Source: Aphanomyces cochlioides | Taxonomy: Eukaryota > Oomycota > Saprolegniomycetes > Saprolegniales > Verrucalvaceae | Assembly (NCBI GenBank): GCA_019828595.1 | Contig: JAHQRK010000008.1 | Span: 2,108,001-2,172,000 of the forward strand | Reading direction: 5' to 3' | DNA: 64,000 bases | Part shown: in pieces, positions 38,275-48,800 of the stretch | How positions within the stretch are numbered: position 1 is the stretch's first letter | How the letters are laid out: each line of letters starts with the position of its first letter | Program-made: the position numbers and the translations under genes | Notes under the pieces: model-generated | What the model was told of the DNA's origin: nothing | Seen by the model: only the letters and a program-made list of their open reading frames with translations | Database searches by the model: none

Positions 38275-41200
38275 TTAATTTGGGGCTGAAGGTTGGAGCG
38301 CGAGCAAAGTCGGGTACTTGGCTACCAGTGGGCGATAGACAGGTTGTCTATGCAAAGTATTGATTGCTGAAATTGCTTCCACTCGTTGAGGGCTGTCAAC
38401 TTCTTGGAGGCGAAGCCATCTGCGGATCGATGCATGCCATCGGATGAAGCTGACTTCTTGCCAAATTTCTGGCGGAGGCGGCTTCTTCGATTCGAACTTG
38501 GCGGCGTTGTGCGTTGTCCAAATATAGTGAAGGTTGGAAGCACACAGAAGAGCCCAGAGCACAAACAGTATGTCTTGAAGCTGGCTACCGCGTTCGTTGA
38601 CTTGAAAGCGGTCGATGTTGGTGATGGCAGTCCAATCGAAATTGACACCGAAGCATCGCCAAGCGGTCGCGTGAAAACGCCAAAGGGGATACACGCGAGA
38701 GCAGGTGTGGAAGGCGTGGTGTTGGTTCTCCGGTGCGTCGCAATTGGTATAGACACAGCAAATTACGTCTGGCTGCTGAGGTTGCAAGTAGAACAAGCGC
38801 GAGTTGACAGGCAGCATGTTGAACAACAGTCGAAACCAAACGTCGCCATGGAGGGGAGGCGGCCAACGGCATGTTTTGCGGATGAGTCGCACGTAGGTCG
38901 CAATATCTTGTTGCTCGACGCGGGACGATGTCGCCACTGGGTGCGGTTTTCCATCCGAAGGGGCGTGATGCGCCAAACGTGATACGAGTCGCTTGGGCCA
39001 ACGCTCGAAGGATAGCAATTGATCTTTGAAAAGTGCCTTGAAAGGGTGACTTGTTGTATCGATATCGGTCAAAGCAGTTCCAGTTCGAACGCCAGACGTG
39101 CGGAGGACTTGGTCGAATATCTTGGTGAGGTGGCTATAAACTTGACCAGCACGTTCGGGTGCTGCAAATCCCATCGCGCCGTTCGCTTGTAACGTCACTT
39201 GTGCCGCACGGTTGTTGGATGACAGTCGATCAATAAACGCAGCTCTTGTAGGCCATGTCCCTTGCCGTGTCAAGAAGTCTTTGAGGCAGTGGAAACCGTT
39301 TTGAGACGCATGTCTACACCATCGACGACACAGAGCAGTCTTCACGACATTTGATGTAGCACCCGCAGGACCAACTTGCAGAGCGGGGTAGGATGTCAGC
39401 CACACGGGGAGGTTCAAAAGTTCTTCGAGGCTTGGTGGCGAAGCGGTTCGCTTGGCCATAGGTGTGGCGGCCCATTGATGCCAAATGTCGTGCCAAAGAG
39501 GATGCAGCTCCCACAAAAACAACCACTTGGAGCTGTGGTTGGGGAAGTACGTGAGAAAGTCGAACGGGTGGGTGTCGCGATACAGCTTGTTCATGACACG
39601 GGAAAATTGTCTCTTGACAAGCAACTTCCATGGGGCAAATGTGTTGGGTGAATTGGGCTGCATCAAGAGTTGGAGCCGCAGCAGTCGCTGAGTCCGAAGC
39701 TTCGAAGCCACATGCGGAATACCGAGGCCGAGTTTTTGATCGAACTGCCACTTGCGGCAAATAGTTGAGCGATGATGGTCGGTGATTTGCGTCTTCCGAC
39801 CAAGGATGTACTTGTTGACCATTCTTTGCCAAACGGCAACCATCGTTGGAGGCACATACACTGCAGCCGTGACATGCCATAACAACGACAACAACATGGT
39901 CGATACGATGAGTTTGCGGCCTTGGATGGTTCGCGCACGACTTCCCCACGTTTGAAACGCAGCCAGAAACTTGTCGTTCAGTTGCTGGACTTGAAAATCG
40001 CGCGGCAGTCGGTGGCCAAAGAGAATACCAAGGTATTTCACTGGCTTCTCGCTCGGCAAGACGTTCAAGAGGCCACCATCGTCGATGTCTTCGATATCGA
40101 GATTGTTGTTGAGCGCCAAAGTCATGCACTTGGCAACGTTGAGACGAGCTCCAGACACAGAGCAAAAGTCTTCGACAATTGCCATTTGCTCGACCGCCGC
40201 TTGGAGGGATGACGAGAGTAGAGTCGTGTCGTCGGCAAAGTAGATGCTCGTCAGTGAGTCTCCATTTGGAAGGGGAATACCAAAATCAGGAGATCCGCGT
40301 AGCATTTCGCCGAGTGGCTCGAGGTAAAGTACGAAGAGCATGCACGATAGGGGGCAACCTTGCTTGACTCCGCGGGTAGGCCGTATGGTAGGGCCAAGAC
40401 CGTCGTTGAAAATGATCTGGACCAGAGGCGTATTGTAAAGCAACTGAACCCAAGACACAAATGTGGGACCGATGTTCATCTCCTTGAGTACGTCGAAGAG
40501 AAAGCCTTGGTCAACCATATCGTATGCCTTGGAAAAGTCGAGAAACGTCGCGTAGTAGTCGTGGTCTTCATTGGTACAGAAAGTCTGCAATGCTTGTACC
40601 AGCATCACGTGGTCGTGCAAGCGACGGCCAGGGACAAAACCAGCTTGGCTTGGGTGAGCGAGGTATGGGGCAACTTGTGCAAGACGGTAGGCCAGCGCCC
40701 GCGATAGAATCTTGACTTCAACCGACATGAGAGTAATCGGCCGATAGTTGCCAGGGTCGCCTCTGTCTCCAGCCTTGAACAAGAGCGCCACTGCACTTCG
40801 GCGTTGTTGGAGCAGGAGGTGACCGTGATGGGTGAGTTGGTAGTTGAACACCTTGAGCAGGATTTGGGCGAATACGTCCGGGGAGACTTGAAAGAAAGCT
40901 GCAGGCCAGCCGTCTGAACCAGGAGACTTGTTCGGGTTCATAGACTTGAGCGCGCCGCACAGGTCTTCCGCCGTGAGAGGACTTTCCAGAGCGTCGCGCT
41001 GTTCTTGAGTGAGACGTCGAGTAATGGCTCGAATGATAGCTCGGCGACGGGCCCGATTCAACGGTGGTTGGTCTCTTGGAGTGACCATGATGTTTTTCCA
41101 ATGAGACGTAAAACCAGCCTTGACTTCAGACGGGTCAGTCGACGTTACACCGTTGATTGTCACGGACGAGAGCGGCACTTTGATCCCCTTGGGTCGACGA

Positions 41201-42429
41201 AAAAAGTGACTGGTACCTCGCTCGTTGACGTTGGCGTGAAAGTCGAATTGCTGATCCAGGTTGAACTGTCGGTACTCGCTGCGGGCAGTGTCAAGGGCTT
41301 GACGGGCGGTATTAACAATGGATGTCTCAACGAGTCCCATGTCGAATGCTCGGCGGGAAGTAAGCCACTTCATCTTGAGGCTGTTGAGTGTGTACTTCAT
41401 CGAGTCAATGTACTGGCGATGACTGACTTGGAGACGCTTCTTCATTCTCTTCAACCAGCCGTACCACTTTGCGCCAAAGTTTTGAGTGTCGTCTGCGCGC
41501 ATCTCGTCCAAAAGTTGATTGGCTTCGGCCTTGATCGCTGCGACTACTTGAGGGTTCTTTAAGAGCTCACGGGGGAGGCGCCAGTAACTTCGGTCGGGAG
41601 CTCGCTGCTCGCAGGAGAGGACCACTTTGTGTTCCATGTGGTCGCCTGCAAAGCTGCTTGGGGAATAGCTTGAACGTGCGTACGTTTGAGCGACGATATC
41701 TTGGTCCACAAACAGGTAGTCGAGGCGGTTGCTTCGACCAGGGCCGCTGTAAACGCGCTCGTTGGGGTGGTGCATCCTCCACGCATCGATAACACCAAGT
41801 GCTGAAAGCCAGGCAATGCATTCCGCCTTACCAGCGTTGTGGTCTTGGCGAGGTCGAGTCGCGTCCAGATGCTCTTCCAGGGGTAAGTTGAAATCGCCTC
41901 CGACAAAGTGAATGCTGTCGTCTTCAAAGTCGCGAGGCAGATCGTCGAAAAACGGTGCTCGAGAGTGAGCGATAACCGGGGCATAGACGTTGTGAAAGTA
42001 CACAGGAACGCCGTCCCACTGAGTTCGAACAACCATGTATCTTCCAGGTCGGTCATGGGTGGTCAAGTGTTGCAGGTCGAGGAATCCAGGCATGGATCCA
42101 TGGAAATACGATGCCACACCGCAGCGCCGATTGTTGAGTGAGTCGACGCGATCAGTGCGGAGATCGTTGGTGAAGAGCTTGTATTTGCCAACGCCTACTT
42201 CGTTGTTGAGGTGGAGTTGGAAGGTTTCGAGATGTTTGATGTTATTGATTTTGGTTTCTTGAAAGAAAACGGCTTGGGTCGGAATTTGGAGTCGCCGCGC
42301 CACAAGATGTCCGTTGTCTTTCAGCCCATTGAGGTTGGCAGTGGTCAGTTCGAGTATGGGGAACTTGGTGAAGAGACCGGCCGCGACCACCTTAGCCACG
42401 GAACGCGACAGACGTTGCGTTCGCAACAT
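38275..42429 (-). CDS. E14 ORF2, 1384 aa, endonuclease-reverse transcriptase
   Basis: Complete ORF2 with a real ATG (42427-42429), 38 nt inside ORF1. EEP endonuclease ~25-272: NLNGL (32-36), Glu58 in FQETK, Tyr149 in VYAP, Asp179 and Asn181 in GGDFN, Asp237 in RLDYLF, Asp263-His264 in AGDHMEH. Reverse transcriptase ~500-770: FKAGDRGDPGNYRPI, Asp631 in LDFSKAYD, RGVKQGCPLS (686-695), Asp733-Asp734 in FADD, KYLGILFGH. CX4CX7HX4C zinc motif at Cys1225, Cys1230, His1238, Cys1243. All key residues are present and the length fits L1/Tx1-like ORF2, so this copy could be functional. It is expected to nick tRNA-Met between A14 and G15 and prime cDNA there (inferred from junctions). Confidence 0.96.
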   Translation of the reverse strand: MLRTQRLSRSVAKVVAAGLFTKFPILELTTANLNGLKDNGHLVARRLQIPTQAVFFQETKINNIKHLETFQLHLNNEVGVGKYKLFTNDLRTDRVDSLNNRRCGVASYFHGSMPGFLDLQHLTTHDRPGRYMVVRTQWDGVPVYFHNVYAPVIAHSRAPFFDDLPRDFEDDSIHFVGGDFNLPLEEHLDATRPRQDHNAGKAECIAWLSALGVIDAWRMHHPNERVYSGPGRSNRLDYLFVDQDIVAQTYARSSYSPSSFAGDHMEHKVVLSCEQRAPDRSYWRLPRELLKNPQVVAAIKAEANQLLDEMRADDTQNFGAKWYGWLKRMKKRLQVSHRQYIDSMKYTLNSLKMKWLTSRRAFDMGLVETSIVNTARQALDTARSEYRQFNLDQQFDFHANVNERGTSHFFRRPKGIKVPLSSVTINGVTSTDPSEVKAGFTSHWKNIMVTPRDQPPLNRARRRAIIRAITRRLTQEQRDALESPLTAEDLCGALKSMNPNKSPGSDGWPAAFFQVSPDVFAQILLKVFNYQLTHHGHLLLQQRRSAVALLFKAGDRGDPGNYRPITLMSVEVKILSRALAYRLAQVAPYLAHPSQAGFVPGRRLHDHVMLVQALQTFCTNEDHDYYATFLDFSKAYDMVDQGFLFDVLKEMNIGPTFVSWVQLLYNTPLVQIIFNDGLGPTIRPTRGVKQGCPLSCMLFVLYLEPLGEMLRGSPDFGIPLPNGDSLTSIYFADDTTLLSSSLQAAVEQMAIVEDFCSVSGARLNVAKCMTLALNNNLDIEDIDDGGLLNVLPSEKPVKYLGILFGHRLPRDFQVQQLNDKFLAAFQTWGSRARTIQGRKLIVSTMLLSLLWHVTAAVYVPPTMVAVWQRMVNKYILGRKTQITDHHRSTICRKWQFDQKLGLGIPHVASKLRTQRLLRLQLLMQPNSPNTFAPWKLLVKRQFSRVMNKLYRDTHPFDFLTYFPNHSSKWLFLWELHPLWHDIWHQWAATPMAKRTASPPSLEELLNLPVWLTSYPALQVGPAGATSNVVKTALCRRWCRHASQNGFHCLKDFLTRQGTWPTRAAFIDRLSSNNRAAQVTLQANGAMGFAAPERAGQVYSHLTKIFDQVLRTSGVRTGTALTDIDTTSHPFKALFKDQLLSFERWPKRLVSRLAHHAPSDGKPHPVATSSRVEQQDIATYVRLIRKTCRWPPPLHGDVWFRLLFNMLPVNSRLFYLQPQQPDVICCVYTNCDAPENQHHAFHTCSRVYPLWRFHATAWRCFGVNFDWTAITNIDRFQVNERGSQLQDILFVLWALLCASNLHYIWTTHNAAKFESKKPPPPEIWQEVSFIRWHASIRRWLRLQEVDSPQRVEAISAINTLHRQPVYRPLVAKYPTLLALQPSAPN

Positions 42430-45391
42430 CTCCCAGCATGAGTGTCTGAGTGTCGGGTTGGAACATCACTTGGTTGTCGAAGGTGGGGTCCAGGGAGCCA
42501 GCCTCATGGAATTCCAGGATCGTGGTCAAGACGTATCGCGACTTCTCGTCTTCGCCGGCATACAACGTTTCCATGATATTCCAAATCAAGAGGCCGAAGC
42601 TCGTGTCAAGCAATATGGCAGATAGCGATACGCCCGACAAACAGCGGGAGCCCAAATGAGAAGCCAGTGCAGTGACCGGGTACTTGGTAGAGGCCACGAT
42701 CGCAGCATCACTGTTGTAGTACGTTGGAGCATGAATGGCCAAGAGAACTTCTGCCACAGCCAACACTTCTTCCAGGTCGCCGCGGTGGAGGGAAATCTCG
42801 TCGCCGTCAATGGTAGTATCGATGAAGTCGATGTTCTTGAATAGCTCGATGTTGCTGAAGATGGCTTGAACGTGCTCGCGGGTCATACGCACACCCCACG
42901 TCAATGAGTACAGCTGGGAGAACGGTTTGTCTCCACCCCAAGTCGCTCGAAGCCACCGATGGAGGAGGCGTTGTCTCACAAAGTACTCAAAGCATGCACG
43001 GTCTTCATCAAAAAGTCGGTGCAGTTGCAAGCCAAATTCAATCGGGGAACGCTCGAGATGGCTACACAGCATATCGACGCGGCCGTCGTTGATGAGTTGG
43101 GCAAGGTTGAACGAGCTGTTGGTCACTGCATCTTCGACTTGGGTTGAGAGATGCAATGGAACTTTGGCTGTCTTGGTGTCGAGGTCTTGTAGTTCGGCGA
43201 GAATTTCGTCAAGAGACATTTCTATGCGCTTGGGAACGCCATCTTGGATCTTGGTGCCGCCGACAAATTGACCGGACGTAGGGAGGTGGGGAGGGTCATC
43301 CGAGACGTCCAGCTTGGGTACAATCGTTGAGATCTTGTAATCGCCAAACTGAGCAACGTGTTCCTCGGGGTTGACACACACACGTTCGTCGAGGGCTTCA
43401 AACATGTTGGGCGAAATCCAAGAGCGGCCATGCTCGGGGGAATCCACTTGCTGTTGCGTCTTCTTGCGCTTGCCTCTCGACGCCTTGACGCCAGTCCACT
43501 GCGGAGGGTTGGCTTGCGCAGTTTTCCGACGTTTTGGCGCCTTGGGAGTCGAAGAAGGCGGGTTGGTTGGGCTGGGAGCTGGCTTGTTCAATCCATATTG
43601 GCGGGACGTTGCATCAAGGTCCAAACGAACCAAGTTCTTGTCACGAAAATACCACCCTTGACCGTACACGCGGAGACAACGGCCCTTGAAAAGAATTTCT
43701 TCGACGAGACGGCCGTCGCGCTGTATGGTCGTTGGTACGGAGGTTCCTTCAAAGTAAAGGCGGTACCGAGAGCTCGCCATACCGCTTGAAGAGGAAACGT
43801 TGGGGTAGGAGCCCCACAGGAAGCGTGGCTCCAACTTGGTCATGACGTCGAAGATCAGGCGCTCTTCGTCTTGATCTTGAAGGCCTTGAGGGATGTCCAT
43901 GAAAAATCCGCCGAGGACGTGCGGAACGTTCATCGTGAAGTGTTGGGACGAGCCATCTCGAGCGACTTGAATCTTAAACGCGATGCCTCGCAGCTTCGTC
44001 ATCGCTTCGTGAGAGGCAACACCCCACTTGAGCATGCGGTTCGGGATGTCCTTCTCGCATCTCACAATGTCAGCAATCGCAGTGTCGAGGCCGAGGGCTT
44101 GGTTGTCGAAAAGGATCGATGCCATGGCAGCTGAAACATCGATGGTCTTCGTGTGTGCACCCGTGGGCATCTGCAACCAGCCGACGATGCCGCGCGCCGA
44201 GTGCTTCTGGATCGGGAGGGTGTCTTCAAACGTGAGGGTTCCAGCAGCACGCTTGCGAAGGAGGGGTTCGAGTTCCTCCATCGTGGGCTGGTAAGGAGCA
44301 ACGTCCTTGGTCTTGATGGCCTTGGGAGACTGAGACCGCTGTTGCGCTTGGAAGGCCCATACGTCGTTGGGGGCCTGGCGGTTGTTGGGTTGGCCACGGC
44401 CAGGTGTCTGGGCTCCGCCAGATTGAGAAATGTTTTCCAAATGCGATCCGGGTGAAGCCTGAGACGATGGCTGGCGGACTGAGTGAGAGTCCGAGTCGTG
44501 CGTCAGACCAACACTCAAGCGTGCGTCAGAGGCTTGGTCTTGTCCGGACCCTGTCCCATGGTGGACAGAGTCACACGTTTGACCTTCACTCGCGTTGGAC
44601 TTCGAGAAGCTTCCATGGGTGACTTGGTCTTGAGTATTCCCATGACCAACACTGGCCACAGGGTTGTTCGCGATTGTTCCAGATCTTGCCCGATGATTCT
44701 TCGAGAAGAGACCATCACTCATGGAGCGACTAGTCTCGATGGGATCTTGACCTGTCGCCAGAGTGGACTTGTCGCTCGGGGGATTCTTCGAGAAGGGACC
44801 TTCACTCAGGGATGGACTGTTCTCGAATCTTCCTTGACATGTCGTCATGTTGACGTCGGTGCTTGAGCGAGTCTTCGAGAAGCCACTATCACTCGTCGAG
44901 AGAACATTCTCGAAAGGAACAGAACCCAACGGAGTCTTGCCAGGCAAGCCACCATCACTCACGATGGACGTGGTTGATGGAGATTCTTCGGGCAAGGTCG
45001 TTGACGTCATGAGCACATCTTCCGAGGTTGGAACGCCGTCTTGCCAGGCTTCGTCGCAAGTGTCAGAGGTCGTTGGATCATTCGCGGGATCGCAAGCCTT
45101 CGTCGAGCGAGTCACAGGCAAGGGTTCAAAACGGCGCGGTTTCGAAGGGGTTGCACGTTGACGTGGAAACGGAACGCGCGTTGGAGTAGGGAGCGGATTC
45201 GTAGACGCGTCATGATGCGAAGCGTTGGAAGCATCGTCGACGTCCTCTTCCAACGACGACGCCATGTCGGTATCGCTTGGGGATGGGTCAGCAACGACGA
45301 TGACGTCCATATCGCTGGGGCTGGACGCCGAGGGAGAGAACGCGGAGGAGCAAGATGGGGCACGAGGGTTGGTCGAGCGGGTAGCAACCAT
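42392..45391 (-). CDS. E14 ORF1, 999 aa, LINE RNA-binding/coat-type protein
   Basis: ATG at 45389-45391 (MVATRS, matching MATTRS of family A). The frame is open a further 14 codons to a TTG at 45433, in the 5' UTR. Residues ~1-340 are acidic and Ser/Thr-rich with repeats of a SDG-FSK-type pattern (LSEGPFSKN, MSDGLFSKN, SFSKSN), probably disordered. Then comes a conserved PYQPTMEELEPLLRKR region, an RRM-like stretch (GGFFMDIP ... YRLYFEG ... GRCLRVYGQGW), basic patches (KRRK, GKRKK) and a helical C-terminal domain shared with A and C. No CCHC knuckle was found. The stop lies within ORF2. Confidence 0.88.
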   Translation of the reverse strand: MVATRSTNPRAPSCSSAFSPSASSPSDMDVIVVADPSPSDTDMASSLEEDVDDASNASHHDASTNPLPTPTRVPFPRQRATPSKPRRFEPLPVTRSTKACDPANDPTTSDTCDEAWQDGVPTSEDVLMTSTTLPEESPSTTSIVSDGGLPGKTPLGSVPFENVLSTSDSGFSKTRSSTDVNMTTCQGRFENSPSLSEGPFSKNPPSDKSTLATGQDPIETSRSMSDGLFSKNHRARSGTIANNPVASVGHGNTQDQVTHGSFSKSNASEGQTCDSVHHGTGSGQDQASDARLSVGLTHDSDSHSVRQPSSQASPGSHLENISQSGGAQTPGRGQPNNRQAPNDVWAFQAQQRSQSPKAIKTKDVAPYQPTMEELEPLLRKRAAGTLTFEDTLPIQKHSARGIVGWLQMPTGAHTKTIDVSAAMASILFDNQALGLDTAIADIVRCEKDIPNRMLKWGVASHEAMTKLRGIAFKIQVARDGSSQHFTMNVPHVLGGFFMDIPQGLQDQDEERLIFDVMTKLEPRFLWGSYPNVSSSSGMASSRYRLYFEGTSVPTTIQRDGRLVEEILFKGRCLRVYGQGWYFRDKNLVRLDLDATSRQYGLNKPAPSPTNPPSSTPKAPKRRKTAQANPPQWTGVKASRGKRKKTQQQVDSPEHGRSWISPNMFEALDERVCVNPEEHVAQFGDYKISTIVPKLDVSDDPPHLPTSGQFVGGTKIQDGVPKRIEMSLDEILAELQDLDTKTAKVPLHLSTQVEDAVTNSSFNLAQLINDGRVDMLCSHLERSPIEFGLQLHRLFDEDRACFEYFVRQRLLHRWLRATWGGDKPFSQLYSLTWGVRMTREHVQAIFSNIELFKNIDFIDTTIDGDEISLHRGDLEEVLAVAEVLLAIHAPTYYNSDAAIVASTKYPVTALASHLGSRCLSGVSLSAILLDTSFGLLIWNIMETLYAGEDEKSRYVLTTILEFHEAGSLDPTFDNQVMFQPDTQTLMLGDVANATSVAFRG

Positions 45392-45458
45392 ATTGTCAGA
45401 TAGCGTAGAGTGGTACTGCGGGGTAGCTGGCAAATTGGAAACTGGCTCCTATGGCTCA

Positions 45459-45653
45459 ATGTCAATGGGGAGTCTATTTGTAGTTAATGTAAACTACAAA
45501 CTAATATTGCCCGAAGGCTCATCCCATTTCCAACTGCTAGGCTGAATTGGAAATCAATTTGGCTTTTCGTTTTCTTGATTCGCTTCGACGTTGGGACTTC
45601 GATTTCTTCGGTGTTTGTAAGCTAACACGGCGAATATGTCGGATAAAACTGAG
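45459..45653 (-). mobile_element. E15: family A LINE, 195-bp 3' stub
   Basis: Target copies at 45445-45458 and 45654-45667. Contains the entire 3' three-way junction and the last ~39 codons of ORF3 (45537-45653). Lies between two full-length B elements. Confidence 0.95.
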
Positions 45654-45824
45654 GCTCCTATGGCTCACTGCAATGGGGAGGTATATTAATAGACTTTCAA
45701 TATCTACTAATACTAATATTGCCTACTAACGGCTCATCCCACTTCCAAATGCTTCAGCAGATTTTCTACTTTGGGCTTTGGAGTACAGCGATTTTTGACT
45801 TGTTGAATAAATACTTGGGGCTTG

Positions 45825-48800
45825 TTAATTTGGGGCTGAAGGTTGGAGCGCGAGCAAAGTCGGGTACTTGGCTACCAGTGGGCGATAGACAGGTTGTCTA
45901 TGCAAAGTATTGATTGCTGAAATTGCTTCCACTCGTTGAGGGCTGTCAACTTCTTGGAGGCGAAGCCATCTGCGGATCGATGCATGCCATCGGATGAAGC
46001 TGACTTCTTGCCAAATTTCTGGCGGAGGCGGCTCCTTCGATTCGAACTTGGCGGCGTTGTGCGTTGTCCAAATATAGTGAAGGTTGGAAGCACACAGAAG
46101 AGCCCAGAGCACAAACAGTATGTCTTGAAGCTGGCTACCGCGTTCGTTGACTTGAAAGCGGTCGATGTTGGTGATGGCAGTCCAATCGAAATTGACACCG
46201 AAGCATCGCCAAGCGGTCGCGTGAAAACGCCAAAGGGGATACACGTGAGAGCAGGTGTGGAAGGCGTGGTGTTGGTTCTCCGGTGCGTCGCAATTGGTAT
46301 AGACACAGCAAATTACGTCTGGCTGCTGAGGTTGCAAGTAGAACAAGCGCGAGTTGACAGGCAGCATGTTGAACAACAGTCGAAACCAAACGTCGCCATG
46401 GAGGGGAGGCGGCCAACGGCATGTTTTGCGGATGAGTCGCACGTAGGTCGCAATATCTTGTTGCTCGACGCGGGACGATGTCGCCACTGGGTGCGGTTTT
46501 CCATCCGAAGGGGCGTGATGCGCCAAACGTGATACGAGTCGCTTGGGCCAACGCTCGAAGGATAGCAATTGATCTTTGAAAAGTGCCTTGAAAGGGTGAC
46601 TTGTTGTATCGATATCGGTCAAAGCAGTTCCAGTTCGAACGCCAGACGTGCGGAGGACTTGGTCGAATATCTTGGTGAGGTGGCTATAAACTTGACCAGC
46701 ACGTTCGGGTGCTGCAAATCCCATCGCGCCGTTCGCTTGTAACGTCACTTGTGCCGCACGGTTGTTGGATGACAGTCGATCAATAAACGCAGCTCTTGTA
46801 GGCCATGTCCCTTGCCGTGTCAAGAAGTCTTTGAGGCAGTGGAAACCGTTTTGAGACGCATGTCTACACCATCGACGACACAGAGCAGTCTTCACGACAT
46901 TTGATGTAGCACCCGCAGGACCAACTTGCAGAGCGGGGTAGGATGTCAGCCACACGGGGAGGTTCAAAAGTTCTTCGAGGCTTGGTGGCGAAGCGGTTCG
47001 CTTGGCCATAGGTGTGGCGGCCCATTGATGCCAAATGTCGTGCCAAAGAGGATGCAGCTCCCACAAAAACAACCACTTGGAGCTGTGGTTGGGGAAGTAC
47101 GTGAGAAAGTCGAACGGGTGGGTGTCGCGATACAGCTTGTTCATGACACGGGAAAATTGTCGCTTGACAAGCAACTTCCATGGGGCAAATGTGTTGGGTG
47201 AATTGGGCTGCATCAAGAGTTGGAGCCGCAGCAGTCGCTGAGTCCGAAGCTTCGAAGCCACATGCGGAATACCGAGGCCGAGTTTTTGATCGAACTGCCA
47301 CTTGCGGCAAATAGTTGAGCGATGATGGTCGGTGATTTGCGTCTTCCGACCAAGGATGTACTTGTTGACCATTCTTTGCCAAACGGCAACCATCGTTGGA
47401 GGCACATACACTGCAGCCGTGACATGCCATAACAACGACAACAACATGGTCGATACGATGAGTTTGCGGCCTTGGATGGTTCGCGCACGACTTCCCCACG
47501 TTTGAAACGCAGCCAGAAACTTGTCGTTCAGTTGCTGGACTTGAAAATCGCGCGGCAGTCGGTGGCCAAAGAGAATACCAAGGTATTTCACTGGCTTCTC
47601 GCTCGGCAAGACGTTCAAGAGGCCACCATCGTCGATGTCTTCGATATCGAGATTGTTGTTGAGCGCCAAAGTCATGCACTTGGCAACGTTGAGACGAGCT
47701 CCAGACACAGAGCAAAAGTCTTCGACAATTGCCATTTGCTCGACCGCCGCTTGGAGGGATGACGAGAGTAGAGTCGTGTCGTCGGCAAAGTAGATGCTCG
47801 TCAGTGAGTCTCCATTTGGAAGGGGAATACCAAAATCAGGAGATCCGCGTAGCATTTCGCCGAGTGGCTCGAGGTAAAGTACGAAGAGCATGCACGATAG
47901 GGGGCAACCTTGCTTGACTCCGCGGGTAGGCCGTATGGTAGGGCCAAGACCGTCGTTGAAAATGATCTGGACCAGAGGCGTATTGTAAAGCAACTGAACC
48001 CAAGACACAAATGTGGGACCGATGTTCATCTCCTTGAGTACGTCGAAGAGAAAGCCTTGGTCAACCATATCGTATGCCTTGGAAAAGTCGAGAAACGTCG
48101 CGTAGTAGTCGTGGTCTTCATTGGTACAGAAAGTCTGCAATGCTTGTACCAGCATCACGTGGTCGTGCAAGCGACGGCCAGGGACAAAACCAGCTTGGCT
48201 TGGGTGAGCGAGGTATGGGGCAACTTGTGCAAGACGGTAGGCCAGCGCCCGCGATAGAATCTTGACTTCAACCGACATGAGAGTAATCGGCCGATAGTTG
48301 CCAGGGTCGCCTCTGTCTCCAGCCTTGAACAAGAGCGCCACTGCACTTCGGCGTTGTTGGAGCAGGAGGTGACCGTGATGGGTGAGTTGGTAGTTGAACA
48401 CCTTGAGCAGGATTTGGGCGAATACGTCCGGGGAGACTTGAAAGAAAGCTGCAGGCCAGCCGTCTGAACCAGGAGACTTGTTCGGGTTCATAGACTTGAG
48501 CGCGCCGCACAGGTCTTCCGCCGTGAGAGGACTTTCCAGAGCGTCGCGCTGTTCTTGAGTGAGACGTCGAGTAATGGCTCGAATGATAGCTCGGCGACGG
48601 GCCCGATTCAACGGTGGTTGGTCTCTTGGAGTGACCATGATGTTTTTCCAATGAGACGTAAAACCAGCCTTGACTTCAGACGGGTCAGTCGACGTTGCAC
48701 CGTTGATTGTCACGGACGAGAGCGGCACTTTGATCCCCTTGGGTCGACGAAAAAAGTGACTGGTACCTCGCTCGTTGACGTTGGCGTGAAAGTCGAATTG

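Larger units (their letters stand above)
38118..45444 (-). mobile_element. E14: family B LINE, full-length (7.33 kb), both ORFs intact
   Basis: Target copies at 38104-38117 and 45445-45458. 5' UTR about 53 nt; ORF1 and ORF2 overlap by 38 nt; 3' UTR 157 nt, no ORF3, no poly-A. The first 35 nt of the element are identical to family A although the coding regions differ widely. Nearly identical to E16, so insertion is recent. Confidence 0.96.
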
